IMG/VR virus record: IMGVR_UViG_3300005340_000043
Location: 1-57,914 of that record
DNA length: 57,914 nucleotides
DNA from: a virus
Reading direction: 5' to 3' (one strand)
The notes beneath the pieces are model-generated. The model made no database searches and was not told where the DNA came from. It saw nothing but the letters and a program-made list of their open reading frames with translations. Both the position numbers and the translations under genes were made by a program. Position 1 is the stretch's first letter. Each line of letters opens with the position of its first letter. Shown piece by piece: positions 34,386 to 42,846 of the stretch.

Positions 34386-35272
34386 GATTGCCTCCCAAGA
34401 CGAGCCAGGTTAGCCCGAGTTCTGCGATCTATCTCATCGTCAAAGTCCCCCCGACCCAGGGCCTTCTTGAAATCGGAAGAACTCATCATTATGTACGTTA
34501 GGTAGCAAAAGCAGTTTGGATGAGGCTTGTCCGGAATGTCATCAACTGGCCACTCTCCGTTACCGCCGTGATTGGCATAGACGTTGCACAGATCGGGCAC
34601 TCGGTGGCTTCCGGAGAGGTTCCATTGAACGGCTTTAACGCCTGGTCTCTTTGCTCCTTCCACTTGTCGCTCGTGGAAGGCGTTGTTGATTTCAGTTCGG
34701 GCAAGTCGCATAGCCGCATACGAAGAACCTCCGGGAGCGGTGGGGCTAACAAACTTATAAACGTCCGCTGCCAGTTCTTTAGCCGACAGCCCAGAAATGA
34801 GTCCTTGTCTGATGACCTGTTCCACACGACCGTCGTCCAAGGCTCGCTGCCGGTATACCCGCTGAGACAATGCCCGCTTGCGTCGTGTCGCGTCGCTCTT
34901 GAGCCCGGATGCACCAGCGGCTCTCAGCGACCGCACAAGGACATCAGCGGCCCGATCGCCCAGTCCCGCATACGCAACGCGTTCCATTGTCTCTATGGCA
35001 TCCTCAGAGGCCTCTAATGACTCCTGAATGGCCCGCGCCACCAGTGGATTGATCCGGCCGACCCACATAGTCTGCATGAGTCGATTGATGGCAGCCAGTG
35101 TAACTCGAAGCTGTGCCGCACGAACTTGCCCACCTACGCCAACAGGAAGCGCAGCGATCCGGCGTTGAATCGCCTTCGCTGTCGCTTCCAGAATCTTCCG
35201 AAGTTCAGCCTCCGTCTTACCCTGAAGTCGACGGTATGGCTGAAATTCCTTAGGCGTCGGCTGGGCTGCCAT
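34382..35272 (-). CDS. MuF-like minor head protein
   Basis: A 296-aa protein between portal and peptidase genes. The N-terminal half is helical. The C-terminal half contains RLARTEINNAFHERQVEG and the conserved Cys/His set with DLCNVYANHGG and KPHPNCFCYLT, a classic phage Mu gpF pattern. It starts 23 bases inside the portal end and overlaps the peptidase gene by four bases. Confidence 0.88.
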   Translation of the reverse strand: MAAQPTPKEFQPYRRLQGKTEAELRKILEATAKAIQRRIAALPVGVGGQVRAAQLRVTLAAINRLMQTMWVGRINPLVARAIQESLEASEDAIETMERVAYAGLGDRAADVLVRSLRAAGASGLKSDATRRKRALSQRVYRQRALDDGRVEQVIRQGLISGLSAKELAADVYKFVSPTAPGGSSYAAMRLARTEINNAFHERQVEGAKRPGVKAVQWNLSGSHRVPDLCNVYANHGGNGEWPVDDIPDKPHPNCFCYLTYIMMSSSDFKKALGRGDFDDEIDRRTRANLARLGRQS

Positions 35273-36734
35273 CAGCCGTTTCCGCGTTCAGCTGCCCAGT
35301 ACCAAGCTGAGCCTCGTTCCGAGTCTTGAACTCCGCATCAGCCTTGGCCTTGATCCCCTCCGGGAAGGTATACCCCAGCTTCGTCACCTCGGCACGATAG
35401 AAGTCGGTGTCGATGACACCCCGATCGAGCATATCGTTTAGCTCGGCGAAGCGCCCGGCCCGATCGATCGGGATTGCGTCTCCGGTCACACACGTGACGT
35501 CCACACCAGCGAATGTGGTTGCCTCGTAGGCTGCCATCCACATGAGCAAGATGTCATGCCACATCTGCGTCTCGGTGTCCACCAGCAACGTGTTTTTCTC
35601 GCCCGCTTTGGACAGCATCGGCCCGAGCTGAAGCTGAAGCGCAACACCTGACTGGGCGATGGACACGTCAACTGCCCCGACGGCTACTTCCGGCGTAGAC
35701 GAAACCCGGTAGAGGGCCTCCCACAGGCGATCGTAGTGAACCCCGAAGACCTCGCCGATCCCTTGCGCACCCTGAACCTTGTTGAAGTGAGTCCCGTTGT
35801 GATGCAGAACTCGACCAGGACCCATCTGCCAAGCGATGGTGTTGCCCTTTTCATCCGTCGGCTGGGCAGCATCGGTAGCGTACATCCCAATGCCCTGAAG
35901 CGCAACGGACAGGTCCTCATCGCTCATGGTCTGGTTGACAGCACCCATGATTCGCTCGAGGCCACGAACTTCACTCGAGCCAAAGGGATCCCCTGGCTGT
36001 TCCGAGTTCTTGGTGTGGTATACCGGGAGCGCGGTGATTTGCGCGGGCAGTTCGGTCACCGCCTGGATGACCGTTTCTGGTGCCTTGGTGGGATCCTCCC
36101 ACTCGTCGACTTTGAAGATGCCTTCCTCAACGGAGATGGTTCCCTTGTCCGTCTTCCGGTAGGTCAACCGCTGGATACGAGGATCTCCGTCGTCGTTTGT
36201 GGTCTCTTGCACCAGGTGACAGCCAATGATCTCCTCGATGTCGTCATCTTGGAAGATGGGGAAGTACATCCCCGGATCGAGCGATGTCATCTTGATGCGT
36301 GAACCCTGGGGCTTGTCAGGATCGGCAGTGATATGCCAGATCGAGTCACCCCAGATCAAATTGTATCGCTTCTTGCCGTTGAACTTGCTCTTGTATCGCT
36401 CACGACGCATCAGGTCAGCGATTGCCATCTGAGCACCAGCGACCGCCTGGGCATCCCCCGGGGTGAGTGATGCAGGGATCGCCACGACTTGGAAATCTGC
36501 ACCGTAGTAGCGGTTCGTCGTGTCGATGATCGTCCGAGTAGAAGGAATGTAGATCGGCTGGCTGTTGCTGCCCCGGAGCGCCACCTTCAGGATATCCGGC
36601 ATGTTCCAGTACATTTGCTCATACAGTACGTACGAGGACACCCGAGCCGAATCCAGCTCGTCAGAAATCCACGCAGGCTTCTGTCCGAAAAATTCCTGCC
36701 CCGTTGAGTATGGGGTGAAGGTCCCGCTAGCCAT
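35250..36734 (-). CDS. Portal protein
   Basis: A 494-aa protein of typical portal size between terminase and MuF. Features are YYGADFQVVAIPASL near the start, ERIMGAVNQTMSDEDLSVAL near 260, GAVDVSIAQSGVALQLQLGP near 350 and DGRFAE-like wing segments. Assignment by position, length and these SPP1/HK97-type patterns. Confidence 0.88.
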   Translation of the reverse strand: MASGTFTPYSTGQEFFGQKPAWISDELDSARVSSYVLYEQMYWNMPDILKVALRGSNSQPIYIPSTRTIIDTTNRYYGADFQVVAIPASLTPGDAQAVAGAQMAIADLMRRERYKSKFNGKKRYNLIWGDSIWHITADPDKPQGSRIKMTSLDPGMYFPIFQDDDIEEIIGCHLVQETTNDDGDPRIQRLTYRKTDKGTISVEEGIFKVDEWEDPTKAPETVIQAVTELPAQITALPVYHTKNSEQPGDPFGSSEVRGLERIMGAVNQTMSDEDLSVALQGIGMYATDAAQPTDEKGNTIAWQMGPGRVLHHNGTHFNKVQGAQGIGEVFGVHYDRLWEALYRVSSTPEVAVGAVDVSIAQSGVALQLQLGPMLSKAGEKNTLLVDTETQMWHDILLMWMAAYEATTFAGVDVTCVTGDAIPIDRAGRFAELNDMLDRGVIDTDFYRAEVTKLGYTFPEGIKAKADAEFKTRNEAQLGTGQLNAETADGSPADA

Positions 36735-36742
36735 TCCTCACC

Positions 36743-38119
36743 TCAGCCATTCATGTCAGCGGTAGATACAAATGATCCACCGACTCCGGCAGCACCAAAG
36801 TAACCACGGAAGAACCGGCCTAGTGCCTCGACTCCGTGGTTGTCTTTGTCGAGGGGATTCTCGGAATCTGACCGCTGTTCGCTTTTCTTTTCCGGCCATT
36901 TATAGCCTTCTCTCATTTCCCAGATCAATGTCTGGCAATGAGTACGGTCGATCATAAGACGCGGACGGCGTTCCGCATCACCCTCGGGAAGGTGAGAGTT
37001 TTGAACTTTCATGGACCGTCTGATAAGGGCAAGACGGGTCCGAATCTCACCCCCGGTATTCCGACTCGCCGGTATCCGCAACTCTCGCTGCATCGTACGC
37101 GTGTCGTCCGGCTCCGCAGGGTCAGGGTAGATCATTCGGCAGACACGAACCAAGCCAGGAAACTCCAGTTTGAGGTCGTGACACACCTCCGAGGTGTCCA
37201 GCTCCTGCCGCCGGAATTCACGAATGACCCGGATGTCCCCGAACGGTCCTACCTGGATGAACAGAACAACGAAGGGATTAGTAAACCCGTAGTCCACGGC
37301 CATGTAAAGAGGCCAGTCAGGTTCGTAATCGAAGTCCCCAAGATGTTCGTCTTCGTCAAATTCCTTCATGACGACACCGGTCTTGTCGGTGAACTCCGCA
37401 CCGTACTGCCGGTCAAACTCGTCCTTGGTTAGGTCAGATTCCGCTTCGAGGATTTCTGGATCTTGCCGACCTCCGGGGAAGATGATGTCGTTAGTCCAGG
37501 ACGGCCGCTTCCATGACTGCCATGAAGCAAACCGTGCACTCTGGCCGCGCTCGTACAGGTGATACAGCAAGGACGAGGAGGAAGTACCTTCCGGGACGCC
37601 GGAGAATACAGCGATGCCGCGACGGTCAGAAAGCGTAGGCCGGATGTACTGACCCCAGGTGTTTCGTCGGTGCCGACCAGCTTCGACCATGAGGACCCAA
37701 TCCAGTCCATCACCGACGAGCTTATCGGGGTGTGCTGCGCTTTTGCCAATGATCTCAGCTCCATTCGCCAATGCTATGTGCAAAGCACCAGCGTCGGAAT
37801 TCTTCTGGAACTTGATTGCATCTTTATCAAGCCCGAGTTTACGAAGGGCGTCGTAGATGATTCGGAATTCCTTCTCCGCATCGGAGTAGTTCGGCCCGAC
37901 CACCCAGCCAAGCGTTGGTGTTCTACCGTCGAATCGGGAGGGTGTGAGAGCCCGTGTGGCCATCTCGAAGCCACCAAAGTACGTCTTGCCCCAGCGCCGA
38001 CCACACCGCACGACCTTGAATCTGGTTCGGTTCTGGTGTAGGTCACGCTGACCGGCATGAGGGTAATACCCCCAGACATCTTGGAACAGCCCGGTCTTGG
38101 TCAGAACTGGGGCAGACAC
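36743..38119 (-). CDS. Terminase large subunit
   Basis: About 458 aa from GTG at 38119. The Walker A is CGRRWGKT near residues 38-45, and LDWVLMVEAG near 125-134 supplies the Walker B acid. MAVDYGFTNPFVVLF is the first nuclease motif and KDNHGVEALGRFFRGYF is the C-terminal motif. The longer frame to 38380 is rejected because a well-formed 53-aa gene occupies 38101-38262 in another frame. A weak ribosome site (GGGGG) precedes the GTG. It packages DNA into the portal. Confidence 0.92.
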   Translation of the reverse strand: MSAPVLTKTGLFQDVWGYYPHAGQRDLHQNRTRFKVVRCGRRWGKTYFGGFEMATRALTPSRFDGRTPTLGWVVGPNYSDAEKEFRIIYDALRKLGLDKDAIKFQKNSDAGALHIALANGAEIIGKSAAHPDKLVGDGLDWVLMVEAGRHRRNTWGQYIRPTLSDRRGIAVFSGVPEGTSSSSLLYHLYERGQSARFASWQSWKRPSWTNDIIFPGGRQDPEILEAESDLTKDEFDRQYGAEFTDKTGVVMKEFDEDEHLGDFDYEPDWPLYMAVDYGFTNPFVVLFIQVGPFGDIRVIREFRRQELDTSEVCHDLKLEFPGLVRVCRMIYPDPAEPDDTRTMQRELRIPASRNTGGEIRTRLALIRRSMKVQNSHLPEGDAERRPRLMIDRTHCQTLIWEMREGYKWPEKKSEQRSDSENPLDKDNHGVEALGRFFRGYFGAAGVGGSFVSTADMNG

Positions 38120-38262
38120 AGATCCCCCAACGGCTCGAAGAATCGTGAAAGGTCGGGCAGTTCTTCGGGAGGATCGGGGCAGGAAACACCCAGCGCGGGC
38201 ATACAGCCCAAACATGATCTGTCGATGCAATAGGGCCAGTGAATGCCCGGCTGGGTATCCAC
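38101..38262 (-). CDS. 53-aa Cys-rich protein preceding the terminase
   Basis: GTG overlaps the TAG of the upstream gene (TAGTG). It reads VDTQPGIHWPYCIDRSCLGC with further Cys at 27 and 48 and ends near the terminase start. This hidden small gene was obscured by the long terminase frame. C-x4-C-x2-C may bind zinc. Function unknown; packaging accessory by position. Confidence 0.62.
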   Translation of the reverse strand: MDTQPGIHWPYCIDRSCLGCMPALGVSCPDPPEELPDLSRFFEPLGDLCLPQF

Positions 38263-38546
38263 TACTCCATCCCGATGGTGTTAAAAGCGCCCTCGAGCTC
38301 GGGGGCAGCCACCCCATCACCGGGGTCAGTCGGGTCGATGGCGTAGATCTGACGCATCCGCTCGACACCGGTTGGCACATGCGGAGCCGGTTGAGTCAAT
38401 CCAACCACTCCACCGAACTCGGTAGCCGTCAGGTCGTCGTATTTCGTCGAGTTCGTGAGAACGTCACGGCTGGTGTAGTTCTTCTCCGGTTCTGCGTGGT
38501 CCAGGCGGGGATTCAGCCCGTACTGCGGACCAATTGGCTCCGTCAT
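38262..38546 (-). CDS. 94-aa protein of the packaging region
   Basis: ATG with CGGAGGTAG upstream gives MTEPIGPQYGLNPRLDHAEP. It contains FGGVVGLTQPAPHVPTGVER and a Pro/Asp-rich tail; no motif recognised. It runs into the 53-aa gene through a TAGTG overlap and lies in the run between small and large terminase. Confidence 0.65.
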   Translation of the reverse strand: MTEPIGPQYGLNPRLDHAEPEKNYTSRDVLTNSTKYDDLTATEFGGVVGLTQPAPHVPTGVERMRQIYAIDPTDPGDGVAAPELEGAFNTIGME

Positions 38547-38548
38547 TG

Positions 38549-38719
38549 CTACCTCCGGCGTGAGGTGTTGATCCGGCGTCCGCCTCGCCAATCACCCTTG
38601 TTGGTGTTTCTATTGTGTGCCCACTTCTTTGCAGCCTTCGGGTGGACTGCCCACATCCATCGACGCTGCCTCTCTGACTTGAACTTACCCCCTCCGTGTG
38701 CCCTCTGTCGGCTGGGCAT
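38549..38719 (-). CDS. 56-aa basic protein
   Basis: MPSRQRAHGGGKFKSERQRR is followed by WMWAVHPKAAKKWAHNRN, a pattern seen in tiny basic proteins near terminases of actinophages. An AAGGCGG site lies upstream and the start is inside the 3' end of the preceding gene. Likely DNA-binding; no exact family name is known to me. Confidence 0.65.
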   Translation of the reverse strand: MPSRQRAHGGGKFKSERQRRWMWAVHPKAAKKWAHNRNTNKGDWRGGRRINTSRRR

Positions 38720-39077
38720 CTTGTCCGCCTTCCTGTTGAACGTTAGCCAACGCTTCCCGAAGCTGTTCTTCCGCAACAACCAAGTCGGCTGGCGTGAGAA
38801 TACCCCGATTGATCAATGCTATCCGGAGTACGGCATCGTGGGTAAACCCAGCGATTTGAGGCCTGTCAGAGCCACGCTGAGGGCTTGAGTGGTCCCGCCG
38901 GTCATCACGCCCACGTCGGCGTTTCAGAAAGTCTGTGGATCCATCCTGACCATTATTGAAGGGATGCTTCGTCATGGGATTGGCTTGGTGCCAGCCGAGC
39001 GTCTGCCCACACGTCCGACACCGTTCAGCAAGGGGATTCGATCCCTCGTCGTCCTCATTCACCGTCGGCAGATCCAT
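38685..39077 (-). CDS. 130-aa protein with Cys pair
   Basis: MDLPTVNEDDEGSNPLAERC, then TCGQTLGWHQ gives C-x2-C with a downstream His. The rest is polar with FTHDAVLRIALINRGILTPAD, a possible helix-turn-helix. ATG at 39077 fits the AGAGGA site better than ATG at 39083. It overlaps the end of the small terminase gene. Packaging accessory by position. Confidence 0.62.
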   Translation of the reverse strand: MDLPTVNEDDEGSNPLAERCRTCGQTLGWHQANPMTKHPFNNGQDGSTDFLKRRRGRDDRRDHSSPQRGSDRPQIAGFTHDAVLRIALINRGILTPADLVVAEEQLREALANVQQEGGQDAQPTEGTRRG

Positions 39078-39657
39078 CTTCATCTTCCTCTACGATCTCG
39101 CCATCGAGTACGATTGGTTCGTCTTGCGCCAGCCCATCATCTAGAACGATGGCGGAGGCAATCATCTTGCGAGTGAAGTCAAGACCCTCCGCTTCCACGA
39201 TCATCGTCGCCTTACCCTTGACGTGCTCGATGATGAACTTGCACGCATCTAGCTTCGTACGCGCATCGACGATTGGGCGACCCTTGTCATCAACCTCTTC
39301 ACTCTTGATGAGATCGATCATGGTCTTGACTGCGAACTCTACTTGAGATCCTAGCAAGGCATGAGTCTCATCTACCAACCGGCGGCGAGCCTCACGCACA
39401 ATCTCGGGAGTAAGCCACCGAGGACCACGACCAGAGAACTTGCCTCGCTTGTTCCGAGGCTTTCCCCGAGCAAGTTCTTCGATGTCCCAGTCTTCGACGG
39501 GCTTGAAGTTGGCATGCTCGTAATACAGCTTCAGGTCTTCCTGGTAGTTATCGGTACCCACTGTGCGCCGAAGCCTACGACGAATTTGCTCCGGCTTCGT
39601 CGACAGTTTCGTCGGGTCTTTGGCCCGACCCCCCACGTAGTTGGCTGGCTTGGTCAC
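39055..39657 (-). CDS. Terminase small subunit-like DNA-binding protein
   Basis: A 200-aa protein upstream of the large terminase. The N-terminus is basic and helical (STKPEQIRRRLRRTVGTDNY), followed by a helix-rich core (EIVREARRRLVDETHALLGS). The C-terminus is acidic (EIVEEDEDGSADGE). It probably recognises the packaging site. Start is GTG with GGGAG upstream. Assignment by position and fold impression. Confidence 0.7.
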   Translation of the reverse strand: MTKPANYVGGRAKDPTKLSTKPEQIRRRLRRTVGTDNYQEDLKLYYEHANFKPVEDWDIEELARGKPRNKRGKFSGRGPRWLTPEIVREARRRLVDETHALLGSQVEFAVKTMIDLIKSEEVDDKGRPIVDARTKLDACKFIIEHVKGKATMIVEAEGLDFTRKMIASAIVLDDGLAQDEPIVLDGEIVEEDEDGSADGE

Positions 39658-39680
39658 TGAGTGGACTCCCTACAAGAAAA

Positions 39681-39699
39681 GGCGGCCCGCAAGGCCGCC
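39681..39699 (-). terminator. Intrinsic terminator upstream of small terminase
   Basis: On the minus strand GGCGGCC-TTGCG-GGCCGCC is followed directly by TTTTCTT. It would separate the 93-aa gene from the packaging operon. Confidence 0.8.
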
Positions 39700-39729
39700 C
39701 ATCAAGTATAACGCACTCAGTTATGGAGA

Positions 39730-40011
39730 TTAGTGCAATCTCTTGGTCGGCCGATCGGGATCATCCACCTTCACATCCTCATCTTCCGGACCGAGCCGAT
39801 CTGTACGAAGTTCCTCCGACCGGTCCCACTCCGTATCCGCAGTGAAAGATCGATCGGGGACCACACCGCCCGACCGATTCACCGCAGCCACCAGAGCCTC
39901 AGCCCATCGTGCGTACCTGATGTAGCCGATGCTGATGTCGGTGTCAGCCGGTTCCTCACCGATCTGCATGTATAGATTGTGAGGGTTCTTCCGACCCTGG
40001 CGAATTCTCAC
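39730..40011 (-). CDS. 93-aa protein of unknown function
   Basis: GTG overlaps the TGA of the 31-aa peptide (GTGA). It begins VRIRQGRKNPHNLYMQIGEE; a central helix (YARWAEALVAAVNRSGG) and acidic C-terminus follow. A longer frame to 40164 exists but ignores the small-gene junction. It ends just before the 39681 terminator. Confidence 0.65.
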   Translation of the reverse strand: MRIRQGRKNPHNLYMQIGEEPADTDISIGYIRYARWAEALVAAVNRSGGVVPDRSFTADTEWDRSEELRTDRLGPEDEDVKVDDPDRPTKRLH

Positions 40012-40103
40012 TTCATCACGTCCCGGAGATACCACATCGCCCAGCCGACACATCCGGCTACTCCCAGAGCCGCGCCACAAGCAACGGCTGCCAGCGTTTT
40101 CAT
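40008..40103 (-). CDS. 31-aa single-pass membrane peptide
   Basis: MKTLAAVACGAALGVAGCVG and WAMWYLRDVMK form a lone transmembrane helix with a possible lipobox-like LGVAGC. ATG overlaps the preceding stop (ATGA) and its TGA overlaps the next GTG. Function unknown. Confidence 0.6.
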   Translation of the reverse strand: MKTLAAVACGAALGVAGCVGWAMWYLRDVMK

Positions 40104-40366
40104 TCTTCATCTCCCGAAAGTTTAATTGCAGCGGATGCAGATTCAAGCAAGCCGATCGCTGCATATCCGGCTATGCCCCCATTGCGGAAGAGAGTGATGT
40201 GTGCGTAGCGAATGTCTCCCTCTTCGTCCATCCACTGGGTAGCTCCGACTACGACGAAGTCACCGAGCATGTCCTGATGGCGAAGAACTCCGCTCAACCG
40301 CGCTACCTTCTCGATGGAAGCAGTGAGTTCCTCATCAGCTTCCATCTGCTCTGGAGTACGACCCAT
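40100..40366 (-). CDS. 88-aa protein of unknown function
   Basis: MGRTPEQMEADEELTASIEK is followed by a beta-rich core (FVVVGATQWMDEEGDIRYAH) and helix. No motif recognised. It shares a base with the upstream stop and is coupled to the 31-aa gene. Confidence 0.65.
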   Translation of the reverse strand: MGRTPEQMEADEELTASIEKVARLSGVLRHQDMLGDFVVVGATQWMDEEGDIRYAHITLFRNGGIAGYAAIGLLESASAAIKLSGDEE

Positions 40367-40593
40367 CAGGCAGTCACCAAAGCACGCTCGATCTGGAGCT
40401 GACGAACGAGATACATCGCACTGATGCCTCGCACGAACCCTCCATCGTCATGTTGGCGACCGAAGGGATTCACCCGAAGCCCGTGACCAGTCCCAGCACG
40501 CTTGGGCCGGTACGAGATGAATAGGGCCCTGAAGCCATAGCGCCGTGTGGTCAGGCGCACCCATCGGTAAAGCACGATCAGGTGGAAGAACAT
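40366..40593 (-). CDS. 75-aa basic protein
   Basis: ATG with GGAGAGACA upstream gives MFFHLIVLYRWVRLTTRRYG, a hydrophobic-basic start that could insert in the membrane, then KRAGTGHGLRVNPFGRQHDD. A longer frame to 40701 is less likely. Function unknown. Confidence 0.6.
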   Translation of the reverse strand: MFFHLIVLYRWVRLTTRRYGFRALFISYRPKRAGTGHGLRVNPFGRQHDDGGFVRGISAMYLVRQLQIERALVTA

Positions 40594-40870
40594 TGTCTCT
40601 CCATTGTCGCAGGGTGGGGGACCGTCCCGCCTTTTTGATCTCCGTTTCCACCGGGCCAGTAACGGTCCTGGCGCGGCTTCCCAGCAGCGACGGTCCCCCA
40701 TGAGGGGCGGGAGTATTTCTCGGACCGGTGCCAGGCCGCGACGCTAAGCACGGGTTTTCCGAGGGGTTTCTCCCGCCCCAGGAGGCAGTCGAATACCGGA
40801 GAGGCACGGGGGCAAGAACGCTATCCGGAAAGGACTGCCCACCGACCATATCATCTTGATTGTGGAGCCG
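40594..40870. other. Intergenic region upstream of the 75-aa gene
   Basis: A 277-bp G+C-rich spacer with no convincing gene. An ORF on the minus strand (40448-40849) is not gene-like. It probably contains the promoter of the 40593-39730 operon, but I see no clear -35/-10 pair. Confidence 0.5.
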
Positions 40871-41014
40871 TTACTTCTTCCGCTTGCGCACGGGACGAGT
40901 CCCAACCTTCGGCGCGCGATTCGGACTTTTCCAGGAGAAAGAAGTATCGACGCTCAGCACCGGATACGGATGAGCAGCCAGGGTCGCATTGAAGATATGC
41001 AGTATTTCGGTCAT
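40871..41014 (-). CDS. Possible 47-aa protein
   Basis: MTEILHIFNATLAAHPYPVL, then SWKSPNRAPKVGTRPVRKRK at a basic end. It lies directly after the terminator at 41033-41070 and lacks a good ribosome site. The gene-like composition makes it plausible but unproven. Confidence 0.35.
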   Translation of the reverse strand: MTEILHIFNATLAAHPYPVLSVDTSFSWKSPNRAPKVGTRPVRKRKK

Positions 41015-41032
41015 GCAGTGATCATGCAGGAA

Positions 41033-41070
41033 AAAGCGGAGCCCGGCAAAGAGAATCCAGGCTCCGCTTT
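41033..41070 (-). terminator. Intrinsic terminator
   Basis: On the minus strand AAAGCGGAGCC and GGCTCCGCTTT form an 11-bp stem around a 16-base loop and are followed by TTCC. It ends the gene at 41076-41858. Confidence 0.85.
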
Positions 41071-41075
41071 CTCGA

Positions 41076-41858
41076 TCAGCTGAGGATTCTGCCGATCATC
41101 GTCTCGCCCCGCTCCATGCCAGCAGCCAAGTTGCTGGTGACGTTCTCGAGCGCCGGGACCGCCTGGTCGATCTGACCCTCGGCATCCTCCAAGAGGGCCA
41201 GGTATTCGGTCAGGGTTTGCGCGCCGGACCCGTCAAGGGCAGCCGCAATGTTGGACTTGGCTCCTTGTATCGAAGCCTTGGCGGCCTGGAGGGTCTGCAC
41301 GCACTGCATTGCCGCACCGGCAGCCTCGCCAGCCATGACGTTGGCTTCTGTGATCTGGCCAACCAGTTCTTGAGTACTCGCCACGTGTCTTCCTTGTCCT
41401 CTTCCAAGAGATTGCCCGCTGCTGTCAGTGGGCATCGGCTTTTCTGGATCACCCGGCCGTGGAGGATTCCACACACCGGAGTTGGGTCCCGGTTCCCTCC
41501 CAAGTCGTCCAGGAAGCTTACCAGGTCCTCGCTTGTATAGCGGTCGCAGGGGAAACAATCCGCCCTCTCGAGCTGTCTCATCCCGTTGCTGCTGACCGCG
41601 CTCGTTCTCCCTTTCGATGCGCTGCTCGATGGCAGCTCGATCGATAACTGCTCGGTCGGTGAGCATCTCGACCACTTGTTCTGAAAAGGGAATCCACATC
41701 AGGGATGCCGGGCAGTCTCCCTTAATCCAGCTGTGATCGACCTCGTGCCGGGGGATCATCTGCTGTTCTGCCTCTGGATTATGAGGATCCGTTTGCATCC
41801 ATTTGACCTCAACGGTCGCAGAACAGAACACATACGGGCAGGAGATTCGCTGGCTCAT
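41076..41858 (-). CDS. 260-aa protein with N-terminal zinc-finger-like region and helical C-terminus
   Basis: MSQRISCPYVFCSATVEVKW supplies C-x4-C, with His38, His42 and Cys49 downstream (GDCPASLMW); zinc binding is likely. The middle is Pro/Gly-rich. The C-terminal 110 residues are Ala/Gln-rich helix (TLTEYLALLEDAEGQIDQAV) reminiscent of methyl-accepting coiled coils. A strong terminator follows. Function unknown. Confidence 0.68.
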   Translation of the reverse strand: MSQRISCPYVFCSATVEVKWMQTDPHNPEAEQQMIPRHEVDHSWIKGDCPASLMWIPFSEQVVEMLTDRAVIDRAAIEQRIERENERGQQQRDETAREGGLFPLRPLYKRGPGKLPGRLGREPGPNSGVWNPPRPGDPEKPMPTDSSGQSLGRGQGRHVASTQELVGQITEANVMAGEAAGAAMQCVQTLQAAKASIQGAKSNIAAALDGSGAQTLTEYLALLEDAEGQIDQAVPALENVTSNLAAGMERGETMIGRILS

Positions 41859-42316
41859 CGATACAGCCTCGAATCAAATCCCTTCCGCCACAATCGCGCG
41901 GCCTTGAGCTTGTGCGTCACCATGATGGGCCGGACGTCTTGCCTGGTCCTGATGTTGCGCAGATGAACCATGCAGTTACCATCCACCATCGTGCGAATCG
42001 CGCCTACTTCGTACATCGTTTTCTTGACGATCACATGGTAGCCAGTGCGCAGCTCAATCGTGGTCCAGTAGTCAGTAGAACTACGCTGGTTGAGCGGGGT
42101 GTCTTCCTCCGGCTGAGGATGGTATCCGGTCTTTTTGTCTCTTCTACTCACCGCCTTGTCTACGGCTCGCTGTCTCCGACCCTGACAATCCCAGCAATCG
42201 CACGTAGCCTGGTCATGCCCCAGGGATTTGGCAATCACGTAGGGCAAACCCACGACGGCTGCAAGAACCACCGCGAGTCCGATGCCCAGGAAACCAACGA
42301 TTTGCAGCATCCACAT
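41855..42316 (-). CDS. 153-aa membrane-anchored protein
   Basis: MWMLQIVGFLGIGLAVVLAA-type hydrophobic N-terminus (about 30 residues) is an anchor, with a Cys-rich CDCWDCQGRR just after it. The C-terminal half is beta-rich and basic, with YHVIVKKTMYEVGAIRTMVD. It overlaps the 260-aa gene by four bases. Function unknown. Confidence 0.65.
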   Translation of the reverse strand: MWMLQIVGFLGIGLAVVLAAVVGLPYVIAKSLGHDQATCDCWDCQGRRQRAVDKAVSRRDKKTGYHPQPEEDTPLNQRSSTDYWTTIELRTGYHVIVKKTMYEVGAIRTMVDGNCMVHLRNIRTRQDVRPIMVTHKLKAARLWRKGFDSRLYR

Positions 42317-42359
42317 CAGCTATTGCCCCCTTCGTCATCCATTGTGCACGACTCACGAA

Positions 42360-42391
42360 AGCCCCGCCAGGGACATTCACCAGACGGGGCT
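42360..42391 (-). terminator. Hairpin terminator
   Basis: Minus-strand AGCCCCG and CGGGGCT form a 7-bp stem with an 18-base loop followed by TTCG. It lies just after the 30-aa peptide gene. Confidence 0.6.
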
Positions 42392-42397
42392 ATTCGT

Positions 42398-42490
42398 TTA
42401 CGGGTGTGGTACAGGTGTCGTGATCGCGGGGATCGCGAACACCACGAAAGCGTTAAGCATCACGTACAGAACCCGGGCTACCCACTTCAC
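42398..42490 (-). CDS. 30-aa membrane peptide
   Basis: GTG with a clear GAGGAG site inside the upstream gene gives VKWVARVLYVMLNAFVVFAI and a Pro/Thr-rich tail. A single transmembrane segment. Its ribosome site is one of the best in the region, which argues that it is translated. Confidence 0.6.
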   Translation of the reverse strand: MKWVARVLYVMLNAFVVFAIPAITTPVPHP

Positions 42491-42677
42491 GATCTTGCTC
42501 CTCGCGCTCGATGGCTTCGAGGTGCATTGTAAAGAGGGATTCAAACTCCACTTTGTGGCGGAGCCCAAGAGTGGCATACGCGCGGTTCTTAGCCTTCTGA
42601 CGCTGCTTCTGTTTGTGGAGAGCCGCCCGACCAGCGTCTGTTTGGCGGTATTCGCGCATGTACTCGTTACTCGGCAC
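42453..42677 (-). CDS. 74-aa basic helical protein
   Basis: MPSNEYMREYRQTDAGRAAL and QKQRQKAKNRAYATLGLRHK suggest a nucleic-acid-binding helix. Many phage DNA-binding proteins have a comparable MREYR-type start. The 3' end overlaps the 30-aa peptide gene. Confidence 0.65.
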   Translation of the reverse strand: MPSNEYMREYRQTDAGRAALHKQKQRQKAKNRAYATLGLRHKVEFESLFTMHLEAIEREEQDREVGSPGSVRDA

Positions 42678-42846
42678 GAAACTCCACCTCGAGCTTGATC
42701 TTCTTGATCCGGCCGTTTAAGCCGATCTCCACCTTCGGCACCATGTCAGGCGAGGCTTGGGAGAGAATGGTCAGGAGCTCGAGGGCGGTCATCCCTCTCT
42801 TGGTGTCGTCTGCCTCGATCTCAACCTTCCGCGTAACCGGCCCCAT
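42667..42846 (-). CDS. 59-aa protein
   Basis: ATG overlaps the upstream TGA (TGATG), giving MGPVTRKVEIEADDTKRGMT; an amphipathic helix and a beta-type end (KVEIGLNGRIKKIKLEVEF) follow. Function unknown. Confidence 0.62.
   Translation of the reverse strand: MGPVTRKVEIEADDTKRGMTALELLTILSQASPDMVPKVEIGLNGRIKKIKLEVEFRAE

Noticed and set aside
38120-38380. N-terminal extension of the terminase
   Set aside because: The same bases encode the 53-aa gene with perfect junctions, and the extension is Ser/Arg-rich without terminase similarity.
40448-40849. 133-aa minus ORF
   Set aside because: Overlaps the 75-aa gene in a different frame, with random-like Pro/Arg/Ser composition.
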